From NCBI GenBank assembly GCA_016789745.1, contig JAEUQF010000438.1, positions 1 to 35,790 of the forward strand: a stretch of 35,790 bases of DNA. Direction: 5' to 3'. The notes under the pieces are model-generated. The model did not search any database, was not told the origin of the DNA, and saw only the letters and a list, made by a program, of their open reading frames with translations. This DNA comes from Bryobacterales bacterium (GTDB lineage Bacteria > Acidobacteriota > Terriglobia > Bryobacterales > Bryobacteraceae). Position numbers and translations under genes: made by a program. Positions 7,145 through 15,089 of the stretch are shown here, piece after piece (the first letter of the stretch is position 1; each line of letters begins with the position of its first letter).

Positions 7145-9799
7145 CTACTTCCCCTCCGCTTCACTGGTTTCCAGCAACGACGTCCAGCCCGTGACAATCC
7201 GCGTGCTCGTCTGCTCGGGTTTATCAGTCGCCAGAATCAACAAGCGCTTTCCATCTTTCGACCACTGGGCGATCCGTGCACCCACGCGGCTCCCCGTCTC
7301 TGCCGCAAACAGGCGGACCGGCGCATCCAGACGAGGGCCATCGCCACCAATGCTAAGCTTCGCGCAATGCAATCCGGTCTCCCTCCTCAACCCGCAGAGT
7401 TCCTGCCCGCTCGGGTGGAAGAACAGAAACAACATCCCTATCAGGCTCTGGCGGGGGATCCACCCGTTCGGTTCGCGCGCGGCCGGCCAAGGCAAGAAAA
7501 TCATTCCAGGGATGCGATCCTCCACCGCGATCCACTTCCCACCCGGACTGAACGTGGCTCGATACCAAGGCTCGGGCCCGGGGTTGCGTAACTCGATCGG
7601 CCGCGCCGATGCGGTGCCAGAAGCCGGCAAGTCCAGGTACTCCAAGCGCGCGGGCTGGTCCTGATTGCTCAGCAAAATGGTCCGGCCATCGGGCGAAATG
7701 TCAGCCAGACGGGCGTTTCTCCCCACCACCGAAACCGTCTCCGCCGGTATGGAACCACTGACGTCGTGACGGAGCAGCGCTCGCCCATCCGTGGATGCGC
7801 TCAGATAGTAAAGGAAGCGTCCATCTGGGGACCAGAGTGGATCCCCCATTCGATCGCTGGAGGCCAGCGTCACTGCTTTACCGTCGTCAACGCCCACCAC
7901 TCGAATCCGCTCCGGGTCCCTTCCCGTGGACAGCACCACCCGCTTTTCGTCCGGGGAGAGATGCATGCTTTCGGTGGCATCCTCCGCTCCAATGGAGCCC
8001 AGCACCGTCCCGTTGCGGTCGTACCAGATTGGCTTCCACACCGGCACCGATCCCCTTCGACGGCGGTACAGGATAGCTCCCCCGCGGGCCGCCACGTGAA
8101 AGTTTCGTTCCACTGTATTGGCCAGCGCCCCAACCTCCGACAGCACCTGCTTTCGTGCCCCGGTTGGTGTGCCTAGCCTGGCATTCACCGGCGTAGCAAA
8201 CAACGGCCCCGCTGACTGGCCTTCCACATGGAACATGTGCCAGACAGCGCTGCGGGGATGCAGTCCAAAACCCACCCGCCCACCTGATTGCAGCAACTCA
8301 ACGGGAGTCCCGCCTTCCAAGGAGGAACGCAGCACCCGGAACGGTGGACGGCGTAGCTTGGCACTGAGGAACACAAAGCCATTACCCTCCGGCAAGAATT
8401 GAGGTGCGAATGGAACTTCGCCTGCAGGGAGCGTCACCGGTATCGTCCGTAAACTGGCCGAAGGCAACTCCATCACCTGCAACTTCTGGCCCGACACAAA
8501 AACAATTCGCCCTCTAGTGAGGGTTCCCTGCCAGGTGGCACCCTCCGGCTCCGGAGCCTGGCCCAAGACGCGGACCTCGCCATCGGAAAGCCGGATGGCC
8601 TTCATTCGGTCGCCTGCGAAGAACCCAATGGCTTGGCCGTCCGCCGACCAGAAGGGAGTAATTGCTCCCTCCGTGCCCGGCAGGGACCGAACACTCACGT
8701 CGGCCAACGCGCGAACCTGAATCTGGAAATCCACTCGACCACCGCTCGATGCTCCTCCCCATGCCACGCTGCTGCCGTCGGGACTGAACGCAGCGGAGAG
8801 AACTTCCGGCAAATTGAAGTGAGCCACAGGCCCTGATGGAGAACGCTCTATACGGGTCGACCGCATCCAGAGCGTCCCCAGAACGACGGTGGAGATTGCC
8901 AGCGCCGCGGCGGCAAACCAAGGCAATCGCGACGGCCTCGCCGCGACCTGAACCGGCGCGGGTGCCACCTCCAACAACAACCGGGCATCCCCGATATCGC
9001 GCAGCCGCAAGCGCGGTTCCCGCTGCATGCATCGCCCCACCAACCCTCGCAGCCGGTCCGGCACCGCCGCCAGTTCCACCGGCTTGGTCAGCGTCTGCGC
9101 CAGTACATCGCTCACCGTCTCGCCTTCAAACAACCGGCGCCCGGTCAGCATCTCATAAGCCACCACTCCGAAGGCCCAGATATCGGCCCGCTTATCCACC
9201 GCCTTGCCCCGAGCCTGCTCCGGCGCCATATACGCCGCAGTGCCCAGGATCATCCCCGCCACCGTTCCAGACCTCGCCACCAACGTCGGCGAATTCGCCA
9301 GTTGCGAAGCCGTACCTGCGGGCACATCATCCGCCAAAGCCTTCGCCAACCCAAAATCCAGAACCTTCAACCGCCCATCACCAGTCACCTTGATATTCGC
9401 CGGCTTCAGATCGCGGTGTACCACACCCTTCTCATGCGCGTATTCAATGGCATCAATCAATTGCTCGATCAGTGGCAGCGCCTCATCCACCCCTATCGCA
9501 CCCTGCGCGATCCGGTCCTCTAGAGTCGGCCCCTCCACCAACTCCATCACGAGCGCGTTCTCTTCCACCCCATACACCGCCGCAATGCCCGGATGATTCA
9601 ACGATGCCAACACCCGGGCCTCACGCGCAAACCGCGCCAACCGCTCCGGATCCTCCGCGAACCCCGCCGCCAGCACCTTCAGCGCTACATCGCGCCCAAG
9701 CTTCGTATCCGTGGCGCGATAGACAACGCCCATACCGCCTTCACCAAGCGTGCCGGTCACCTGGTAGTGGGCAATCTGAACGGGCGCGGGAGTGGCCAC
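7145..9799 (-). CDS. Membrane Ser/Thr protein kinase with C-terminal PD40/WD40-like sensor
   Basis: An 884-aa Hanks-type kinase. The N-terminal cytoplasmic domain has the glycine loop G19-E-G-G-M-G24, ATP lysine K41, catalytic H128-R-D130 with LKPAN, D148-F-G150 and the MAPEQ motif at 191-195, ending near residue 277. A single TM segment spans about 293-312. The remaining about 570 residues form a beta-propeller of PD40 blades, recognisable from repeats such as FSPDGSSVAWG, WSADGQAIGFF, WSPDGRFLYYL, ISPDGRTILL and WSKDGKRLLIL. This architecture is typical of acidobacterial kinases, and the propeller would face the periplasm as a sensor. GTG at 9799 is chosen because the paralogue starts at the same point (GTG-GCC-ACT-CCC); an upstream in-frame ATG at 9853 adds 18 unconserved residues. 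Signal and targets are unknown. Confidence 0.9.
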   Translation of the reverse strand: MATPAPVQIAHYQVTGTLGEGGMGVVYRATDTKLGRDVALKVLAAGFAEDPERLARFAREARVLASLNHPGIAAVYGVEENALVMELVEGPTLEDRIAQGAIGVDEALPLIEQLIDAIEYAHEKGVVHRDLKPANIKVTGDGRLKVLDFGLAKALADDVPAGTASQLANSPTLVARSGTVAGMILGTAAYMAPEQARGKAVDKRADIWAFGVVAYEMLTGRRLFEGETVSDVLAQTLTKPVELAAVPDRLRGLVGRCMQREPRLRLRDIGDARLLLEVAPAPVQVAARPSRLPWFAAAALAISTVVLGTLWMRSTRIERSPSGPVAHFNLPEVLSAAFSPDGSSVAWGGASSGGRVDFQIQVRALADVSVRSLPGTEGAITPFWSADGQAIGFFAGDRMKAIRLSDGEVRVLGQAPEPEGATWQGTLTRGRIVFVSGQKLQVMELPSASLRTIPVTLPAGEVPFAPQFLPEGNGFVFLSAKLRRPPFRVLRSSLEGGTPVELLQSGGRVGFGLHPRSAVWHMFHVEGQSAGPLFATPVNARLGTPTGARKQVLSEVGALANTVERNFHVAARGGAILYRRRRGSVPVWKPIWYDRNGTVLGSIGAEDATESMHLSPDEKRVVLSTGRDPERIRVVGVDDGKAVTLASSDRMGDPLWSPDGRFLYYLSASTDGRALLRHDVSGSIPAETVSVVGRNARLADISPDGRTILLSNQDQPARLEYLDLPASGTASARPIELRNPGPEPWYRATFSPGGKWIAVEDRIPGMIFLPWPAAREPNGWIPRQSLIGMLFLFFHPSGQELCGLRRETGLHCAKLSIGGDGPRLDAPVRLFAAETGSRVGARIAQWSKDGKRLLILATDKPEQTSTRIVTGWTSLLETSEAEGK

Positions 9800-9862
9800 C
9801 CACACATCGTACAGGAAGCCACCCCACCCCGCGTCAACGCGCGTGCCTGCCAAGGCCGAACG

Positions 9863-10726
9863 TCACCCCGCCAAATACGCCCGTACGCCCATCGCTCGAA
9901 TCGCCGGATACTCTCCGTTCCGCACCGGGCCCAAGGCGCCCTTGCCGTTCAACATCCCCCGCCAGTACATCATCGGCAGCCAGGCATACATGTTCCCCGG
10001 CTGCTCGGCCTGCGCCTTCGCGATCGCCGCATCCAGATCCGCCAGTGATCCGCGCCGCACCACCGTCAACGAAACACCCGCACCGGCCTCCACCTCCTTC
10101 ACCAGTTCGGGAAACGTCAGCGACTCGCCCGCAACCGCGAATCGCCCCGCCAGGGGCCGCTCATCCAACGCCGCCTCTGCCGTGAACTCCGCCGTATCGG
10201 CATACGTGGTGAACTCCATCTTCTGGTCGCCATCACCCCACAGGTAAGCCTCCCGCTTCTCCAGGTCAATCGCGCCCAGAAACCCGAACAGCACCCGATG
10301 ATCCAGAAAGCACCCGTTCATCACGTGAACGACCTCCACATCGCCGGCCTCCTGCGCCGCCGCCCGCGCAAACGCCCGCCGCCAGTCGGAGTTTACGTTC
10401 TCGCCCTCCCCCAACCCAAAGAAGTCGAAGCTGAAGTCCGAGGGGATAAACCGCCGCACCCCCGCCGCGCGCGCCGCGCGCAGCCATCGCAACTGCGCCT
10501 CAACAATCGTCTCGGGCCCACCCTGCACGGCCGAGATCACGACATCCACGCCCGCGAACGCTCCCGCTTCGTCCGTCACCACCTCCGCGCCAGCCAGTTC
10601 CGCGGGCACTTTCGCCACGCTCTCCGGCCGCACCAACAGGCGCAGTACCGCTCCGCGCGCTAACAGCGCCTTCCCCATCAGCGACCCCAAATTCCCCGTC
10701 GCACCCAACAGTAATACCCGCTTCAT
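9863..10726 (-). CDS. NmrA-like NAD(P)-binding reductase
   Basis: A 287-aa atypical short-chain dehydrogenase-type protein. The NAD(P) motif G8-A-T-G-N-L-G14 follows the first strand (MKRVLLLGATG). The RRFIPSDFSFDFF segment resembles the RFxPSxFG motif of isoflavone-reductase/NmrA proteins. No catalytic YxxxK is evident, so it may be either a reductase or an NADP-sensing regulator. Its ATG overlaps the stop of the upstream DUF5519-like gene (ATGA at 10726-10723), so the two are translated together. Both lie divergent from a LysR regulator, which may control them. Substrate unknown. Confidence 0.8.
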   Translation of the reverse strand: MKRVLLLGATGNLGSLMGKALLARGAVLRLLVRPESVAKVPAELAGAEVVTDEAGAFAGVDVVISAVQGGPETIVEAQLRWLRAARAAGVRRFIPSDFSFDFFGLGEGENVNSDWRRAFARAAAQEAGDVEVVHVMNGCFLDHRVLFGFLGAIDLEKREAYLWGDGDQKMEFTTYADTAEFTAEAALDERPLAGRFAVAGESLTFPELVKEVEAGAGVSLTVVRRGSLADLDAAIAKAQAEQPGNMYAWLPMMYWRGMLNGKGALGPVRNGEYPAIRAMGVRAYLAG

Positions 10727-11064
10727 CCTCTTGCCTCCATTCGCTCCTTCTGTGACACCGCAAGTTCATACGACCGCCGCAGCAATCGCGTCGCCCGAGC
10801 CACGTCTTCTTCAGTCCGCAACCACACGCTCACCCACCCGGATTCCGGCAGCACATGATGCCGCTCGGCTTCCCCGCCCGCCACCACTTCATCGCGAACC
10901 CGCTTGGGAAACGGAATGTCCACCAGCGCATCGCCATGAATATGGCCTATCTCCCGTTTGCCCAAAACCCATTCGGTCCCGCCAAAGCGATGGGGCTGCA
11001 CCGCAACGCCTTCCCATCCGGCAAGCTCTCTCAACACCGTCTGCTTCGCACCGGCAACCGGCAT
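10723..11064 (-). CDS. DUF5519-like (luciferase-family-named) small protein
   Basis: A 113-aa soluble protein. The central block GKREIGHIHGD, followed by LVDIPFPKRVRDE and HHVLPESGWVSVWLR, resembles proteins annotated as DUF5519 or "luciferase family", whose biochemical role is not established as far as I know. The ATG at 11064 is preferred because GGAGGT lies 7 nt upstream (11077-11072); an in-frame TTG at 11079 would place that Shine-Dalgarno inside the coding region. The stop overlaps the start of the NmrA-like gene by 4 bp, so the pair is an operon. Confidence 0.75.
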   Translation of the reverse strand: MPVAGAKQTVLRELAGWEGVAVQPHRFGGTEWVLGKREIGHIHGDALVDIPFPKRVRDEVVAGGEAERHHVLPESGWVSVWLRTEEDVARATRLLRRSYELAVSQKERMEARG

Positions 11065-11142
11065 AAGCAACACCTCCAAGGATTAGGATGCAAGCACTTC
11101 CTGAACGGACAATACAATAAAGCAGAACATACTGTTGCGCTT
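11065..11142. promoter_or_regulatory. Divergent promoter region between LysR regulator and DUF5519/NmrA operon
   Basis: A 78-bp intergenic region that must hold both promoters. TACAAT at 11113-11118 is a good -10 candidate for the LysR gene, 24 nt before its ATG. AACA-TAC-TGTT at 11126-11136 is a perfect 4-bp-arm inverted repeat lying over the likely transcription start, a plausible autoregulatory site. LysR regulators usually bind such divergent regions. No strong -35 box is visible. Confidence 0.4.
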
Positions 11143-12036
11143 ATGGAACAATCTGTCATTTCCGACTGGAACCACCTCCGCGCCTTCTTCTGGGTAGCCC
11201 GCTCGGCCAGTTTCACCACCGCCGCCCGCACCCTCGGCATCCCCAAATCCACCCTCAGCCGCCAAATACAGGCTCTGGAACAATCACTCCACACACGCCT
11301 TCTGCAGCGCACCACCCGCCGCATCGCCCTCACCGAAATCGGCTCTACGTTCTTCGCCCATTGCGAACGCGTGATGGCGGAAATGCAAGACGCCGAGCGC
11401 GCCGTCCGGGCCTACACCGCCGAGCCGGGCGGACTGCTGCGCGTCGGCGTGCCCGTCACCTTCGCGCGCTCTTTCCTGGCGCCACTGCTACCTGCCTTCT
11501 GCCACAAATACCCTGGGATTCGACTGGATCTTGTGCTCCGCGGCGGCCGTCTCGACCCGCTCGAAATGATGCTCGACGTCGTCATCCACGTTGGCCGCCT
11601 GGCCGATTCATCTTATGTTGTCCGAAAGCTGGGATCCATGCCGCAGTCGCTCCACGCGTCGAAGGCCTATCTGGCGCAGCACCCCACACCATCCCGTCCC
11701 GAAGACCTATCCACTCACAGTATGGTCGCCTTCAGCCGCTCCCCGGCCGGATCGCGCCTACGACTGTTCGCCAAGGACGGTACGGAGAAAATCGTCCCAT
11801 TGGACCCTAGGCTGGTGGCCGGGGACCCGGTCGTAGCGCATACCCTCGTCGCTGGTGGACTTGGCATCGCCGTCCTGCCCGCTTTCATCACCCGCCACGA
11901 TTCGCGACTGGTCCCTGTTCTACCAGACTGGCAACCCGCGCCCGTCGAGTTCTTCGCACTCTACCCCGCGCGATCGCTACCCGCCCCCAAACTTCGCGTG
12001 TTTCTGGAGGAACTCGAACAAATGCTGCGCTTCTAA
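11143..12036 (+). CDS. LysR-family transcriptional regulator
   Basis: A 297-aa regulator. The N-terminal winged helix-turn-helix is unmistakable (residues about 8-66: LRAFFWVARSASFTTAARTL, PKSTLSRQIQALEQSLHTRL, then RTTRRIALTEIG). The C-terminal periplasmic-binding-protein-like effector domain starts near residue 90 (GLLRVGVPVTFARSFL) and ends with a typical FLEELEQML helix. It groups by eye with the CrgA/AaeR-like subset. The ATG at 11143 is chosen because it sits about 10 residues before the HTH; the frame extends further upstream into the divergent region without homology. It probably controls the divergent DUF5519-NmrA pair. Its stop codon directly abuts the opposing folD stop with no gap. 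Confidence 0.92.
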   Translation: MEQSVISDWNHLRAFFWVARSASFTTAARTLGIPKSTLSRQIQALEQSLHTRLLQRTTRRIALTEIGSTFFAHCERVMAEMQDAERAVRAYTAEPGGLLRVGVPVTFARSFLAPLLPAFCHKYPGIRLDLVLRGGRLDPLEMMLDVVIHVGRLADSSYVVRKLGSMPQSLHASKAYLAQHPTPSRPEDLSTHSMVAFSRSPAGSRLRLFAKDGTEKIVPLDPRLVAGDPVVAHTLVAGGLGIAVLPAFITRHDSRLVPVLPDWQPAPVEFFALYPARSLPAPKLRVFLEELEQMLRF

Positions 12037-12957
12037 CTACGGCGTGATCCCCAGACGCCACTCGGCACTCGCCACCGTATTGCTCATGAGCATCGCGATT
12101 GTCAGCGGCCCCACGCCTCCCGGCACCGGCGTGTACGCGGCGCAATGTTCGAAAACCTCGGGATGCACATCGCCCACCACCACACTGCCATTCTTCTCGA
12201 ACGCCGCCATCCGTGCGGGGTTGTCGCCGAACATCTGCACCACCCGGTCCCGTTCTTTCACGCGGTTAATCCCCACATCGATCACCACCGCATCCGGCTT
12301 CACAAAATCGCGGGTGATAAAGGCCGGACGGCCGATCGCCGCCACTACGATGTCCGCTCGCCGGCACTCCGCCGCCAGGTTCTGTGTCTTCGAATGGCAA
12401 ATCGTCACCGTGCAATTGGCATGCAGCAACAGCATCGCCATCGGCTTGCCGACAATATCGCTGCGGCCCACCACCACCGCATGCTTACCCGCCAGCGGGA
12501 CCCCGTAATGCTCCAGCATCTTCATCACACCCGCGGGCGTGCATGGCCGAAACCCCGCGCGATTGGCCATGAGGTTCCCGGAGCTGATGGGGTGGAACCC
12601 ATCCACATCTTTCGATGGATCAATCGCCAGCAGCACTTCCTGCTCATCCACCTGGTCCGGTAGCGGCAGTTGCACCAGGATGCCGTCGATGTCCCGCCTC
12701 TGGTTCAGCCGGTTCACCAGGAACAGCATGTCTTCGGTGGAAACATCACCAGTCGGCAGATGCTTCTCACTGGCAATGCCAAGTTCCTCGCAGGCCTTCA
12801 CCTTGCTGCGGACATAAATCTCACTGGCTGGGTTGTGTCCCACCAGCACCACGGCCAACCCCGGCGCGCGCTGCTCTTCTACTAAACGGGCCACACGAGG
12901 CCGCAGCGATTCGAGGATCGCGTCGCGAACCGCTTTTCCATCTAAGACGACAGGCAT
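12037..12957 (-). CDS. folD: Bifunctional methylenetetrahydrofolate dehydrogenase/cyclohydrolase
   Basis: A 306-aa cytoplasmic enzyme interconverting 5,10-methylene-THF and 10-formyl-THF, supplying one-carbon units for purines and formyl-Met. Active-site Y48 and catalytic K52 lie in YVRSKVKAC. ILVQLPLP, PSKDVDGFH, the NADP motif GRSDIVGKP and the C-terminal PVPGGVGPLT are all present. The protein is about 20 residues longer than E. coli FolD because of an insertion after VIDVGINRV and before VVGDVHPEV. The gene follows the APC permease by 3 bp with no visible Shine-Dalgarno, so translation is probably coupled. Its stop abuts the LysR stop on the other strand. Confidence 0.96.
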   Translation of the reverse strand: MPVVLDGKAVRDAILESLRPRVARLVEEQRAPGLAVVLVGHNPASEIYVRSKVKACEELGIASEKHLPTGDVSTEDMLFLVNRLNQRRDIDGILVQLPLPDQVDEQEVLLAIDPSKDVDGFHPISSGNLMANRAGFRPCTPAGVMKMLEHYGVPLAGKHAVVVGRSDIVGKPMAMLLLHANCTVTICHSKTQNLAAECRRADIVVAAIGRPAFITRDFVKPDAVVIDVGINRVKERDRVVQMFGDNPARMAAFEKNGSVVVGDVHPEVFEHCAAYTPVPGGVGPLTIAMLMSNTVASAEWRLGITP

Positions 12958-12960
12958 TCG

Positions 12961-14367
12961 TTATACGTTCTTCTGGTCCCGGATTCGGAAGTGATAGAAC
13001 AGGGCTCCCACGCCGACTGTTCCGATAGTTGCCAGCGAGACCACCGGCTCCACCGTCAAACCGACATAATACATCCACGCGCTCACCAGCAGGAAGAAGC
13101 CCGGAATCATCGGGAACAGGAAACTCACCACCGGCAGCTTCACCCAACCCGGCCGCTTGCGAAATACAAACAGCGACGCCACCGCCAGTCCCGCGAACAG
13201 GTTCAGCGTGAACGAGATGTACATGAACAGATCACTGAACGGGATGCACGTCATCAGCATGGCCGCAATACACTGCCAGACGATCGCATTCACCGGAGTG
13301 TGCCACTTAGGATGCACCTTCGCCGCCGAGGTGAAGAACGCGCGGTTCTTGGCCATCGCGTAATAAACGCGCGGCCCAATTGTGACCATCGCATTCACCG
13401 TCGATACCAGCGCCACGGCCATCAGCGCGCCGAACACACTCGCAATCTCCGGCCCGAACAGGCTGCGGGCCGTCAGCACGCCAATCGCGAACTGCCCCTT
13501 CAACTGCTCCAGCGGCTGCGCATAGATGAACACCGCGTTCAACCCGAAGTAGAGCGCAGCCACCAGGCCGGTGCCGGCCGTCAGCGCCAGCGGCAGCGTG
13601 CGCTCCGGTTTGCGCAACTCCTCGGCAATATATGTTGCCGCGTTCCACCCGCTATAGCTGCCGTACACCCAAAACAAGCTGATGGCGAACTGTTGCAGCA
13701 GGGGTACCGTGCTGGTACGCACTGCCGGCTGGCTGAAGTTGCTGAAACTGCCCGTACCGGCCGCGAAGCCACCGAAGATCAGTGCGACGATCACCGCTAC
13801 CTTCAGGCCCGTGAACACATTCTGGAAGCGCGCCACGCGCTGCAACCCGGTGATGTTCAACAGCGATAGAAACACAATCAATACACAGGACACCAGTTGC
13901 GCCAGCCCTAGCTTCACGCTCAGCGGTCCCATCGCGAACGTCTGCGACGCGTCCGGCTTCACTGCGGGGAAGAAGTAGCCGACATAGCCGCAGAAGGCCA
14001 GCGCCGCCGCGGCGATCGGTGCGGAAAAGCCCGCCACAAAGGAGATCCAGCCCGTCATGAATCCCCAGGCCGGCCCGTAGGCGTTGGTCAGGTACACATA
14101 CTCGCCGCCGGAACTGGGGAAGTTCACACCCAACTCCGAATAGCAGAAAGCGCCGGCCAGGGCGCACAACGCACCCACCATCCAGACGCCCAACACCAGC
14201 GACGGTTCACCCAACTGCCCGGCCAGGAATCCGCTGGTAATAAAGATCCCGGTCCCGATCATATTCGAGACCACCAGCGCCGCCGCGCTCATCACACCGA
14301 GTTGCCGCAGCAACCCTCCGGTATTCTCTTGCGCGGGTACACGGGCCGCCACCCGTTCCTGAGCCAT
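12961..14367 (-). CDS. APC-superfamily amino-acid permease
   Basis: A 468-aa inner-membrane transporter with about 12 hydrophobic segments. The first TM carries the APC signature SNMIGTGIFITSG, and the SSGGEYVYL segment follows TM2, as in the LAT/YjeH-like APC proteins. Substrate is probably an amino acid, and exchange or proton symport cannot be told apart here. The start ATG at 14367 is chosen by homology (MAQERVAARVPAQE); the frame runs further upstream only because it overlaps the divergent leader. A TACAAT box lies 8 nt before the ATG with no Shine-Dalgarno, hinting at a leaderless or very short-leader mRNA. It is co-directional with folD (3-bp gap) and divergent from the PCMT/decarboxylase pair. 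Confidence 0.9.
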   Translation of the reverse strand: MAQERVAARVPAQENTGGLLRQLGVMSAAALVVSNMIGTGIFITSGFLAGQLGEPSLVLGVWMVGALCALAGAFCYSELGVNFPSSGGEYVYLTNAYGPAWGFMTGWISFVAGFSAPIAAAALAFCGYVGYFFPAVKPDASQTFAMGPLSVKLGLAQLVSCVLIVFLSLLNITGLQRVARFQNVFTGLKVAVIVALIFGGFAAGTGSFSNFSQPAVRTSTVPLLQQFAISLFWVYGSYSGWNAATYIAEELRKPERTLPLALTAGTGLVAALYFGLNAVFIYAQPLEQLKGQFAIGVLTARSLFGPEIASVFGALMAVALVSTVNAMVTIGPRVYYAMAKNRAFFTSAAKVHPKWHTPVNAIVWQCIAAMLMTCIPFSDLFMYISFTLNLFAGLAVASLFVFRKRPGWVKLPVVSFLFPMIPGFFLLVSAWMYYVGLTVEPVVSLATIGTVGVGALFYHFRIRDQKNV

Positions 14368-14400
14368 GATCTTGTATTGTACTTGCGGGATACTGGACTT

Positions 14401-15087
14401 GTGGGTGGAATTGCGGGTTTCGGCGTATTTTTCGCGGTGCTGGCCTGTGCGCAGGCGCCGCCCACGAAGGCGAGGGAAGCCATGGTACGGGAACAGATAG
14501 AAGCGCGGGGCGTGAAGGAGGAACGCGTGCTGGACGTGCTGCGGCGCACGCCACGCCATGAGTTTGTGCCACCGGAACTGCAGGTGCACGCCTACGAAGA
14601 CCGGCCTCTCGCGATCGGCTATGGCGCCACGATTTCGCAGCCCTACATCGTCGGACTCATGACCGAACTGCTGGAACCGCGGCCCGATTCCATCGTGCTG
14701 GAGATCGGGACGGGGTCAGGCTACCAGGCGGCGGTACTTGCCCCGTTGGTGCGGCATCTTTACTCCATTGAGGTGGTGCCGGAACTGGCGCAGCGGGCGG
14801 CGAAGGTGCTGGCGCGGTTGCAGTATAAGAACGTCACCGTGCGTGCCGGCGATGGTTATCAGGGCTGGCCGGAACACGCCCCCTTTGACCGCATCATTCT
14901 CACCGCCGCGCCGCCGGAACTTCCTGCCTCGCTCGTGCAGCAGCTGAAAACCGGAGGCCGCATCGTGGCGCCCATTGGCGGCCAGGACCAGGAACTCCTG
15001 GTGTTCGAGAAGCTGGCCGATGGCAGCTTGCGACGGCGGTCCGTGATACCGGTGATGTTTGTGCCGATGGTTCCTGGACGCAACTAG
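14401..15087 (+). CDS. pcm: Protein-L-isoaspartate O-methyltransferase, probably exported
   Basis: A SAM-dependent methyltransferase that repairs isoaspartyl residues in damaged proteins. Motif I, LEIGTGSGYQ, spans about residues 100-109. GYGATISQPYIVGLMTELLE before it and the post-motif TAAPPELP are PCMT-specific. The start is uncertain. From GTG 14401 the first 16 residues form a hydrophobic leader ending in a lipobox-like LAC followed by AQAPPT, suggesting a lipoprotein or exported form; TTG codons at 14377 or 14383 would add an Arg. From ATG 14482, preceded by a GAGGGA-like site, a normal 201-aa cytoplasmic enzyme would result. I prefer the longer form because the leader is conspicuously signal-like. 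Only 2 bp separate it from the decarboxylase, so they are co-transcribed. Confidence 0.85.
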   Translation: MGGIAGFGVFFAVLACAQAPPTKAREAMVREQIEARGVKEERVLDVLRRTPRHEFVPPELQVHAYEDRPLAIGYGATISQPYIVGLMTELLEPRPDSIVLEIGTGSGYQAAVLAPLVRHLYSIEVVPELAQRAAKVLARLQYKNVTVRAGDGYQGWPEHAPFDRIILTAAPPELPASLVQQLKTGGRIVAPIGGQDQELLVFEKLADGSLRRRSVIPVMFVPMVPGRN

Positions 15088-15089
15088 GC

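Noticed and set aside
12961..14589. Longer permease start about 74 codons upstream of 14367
   Set aside because: The extension is antisense to the PCMT gene and lacks homology; the APC fold starts just after MAQERV.
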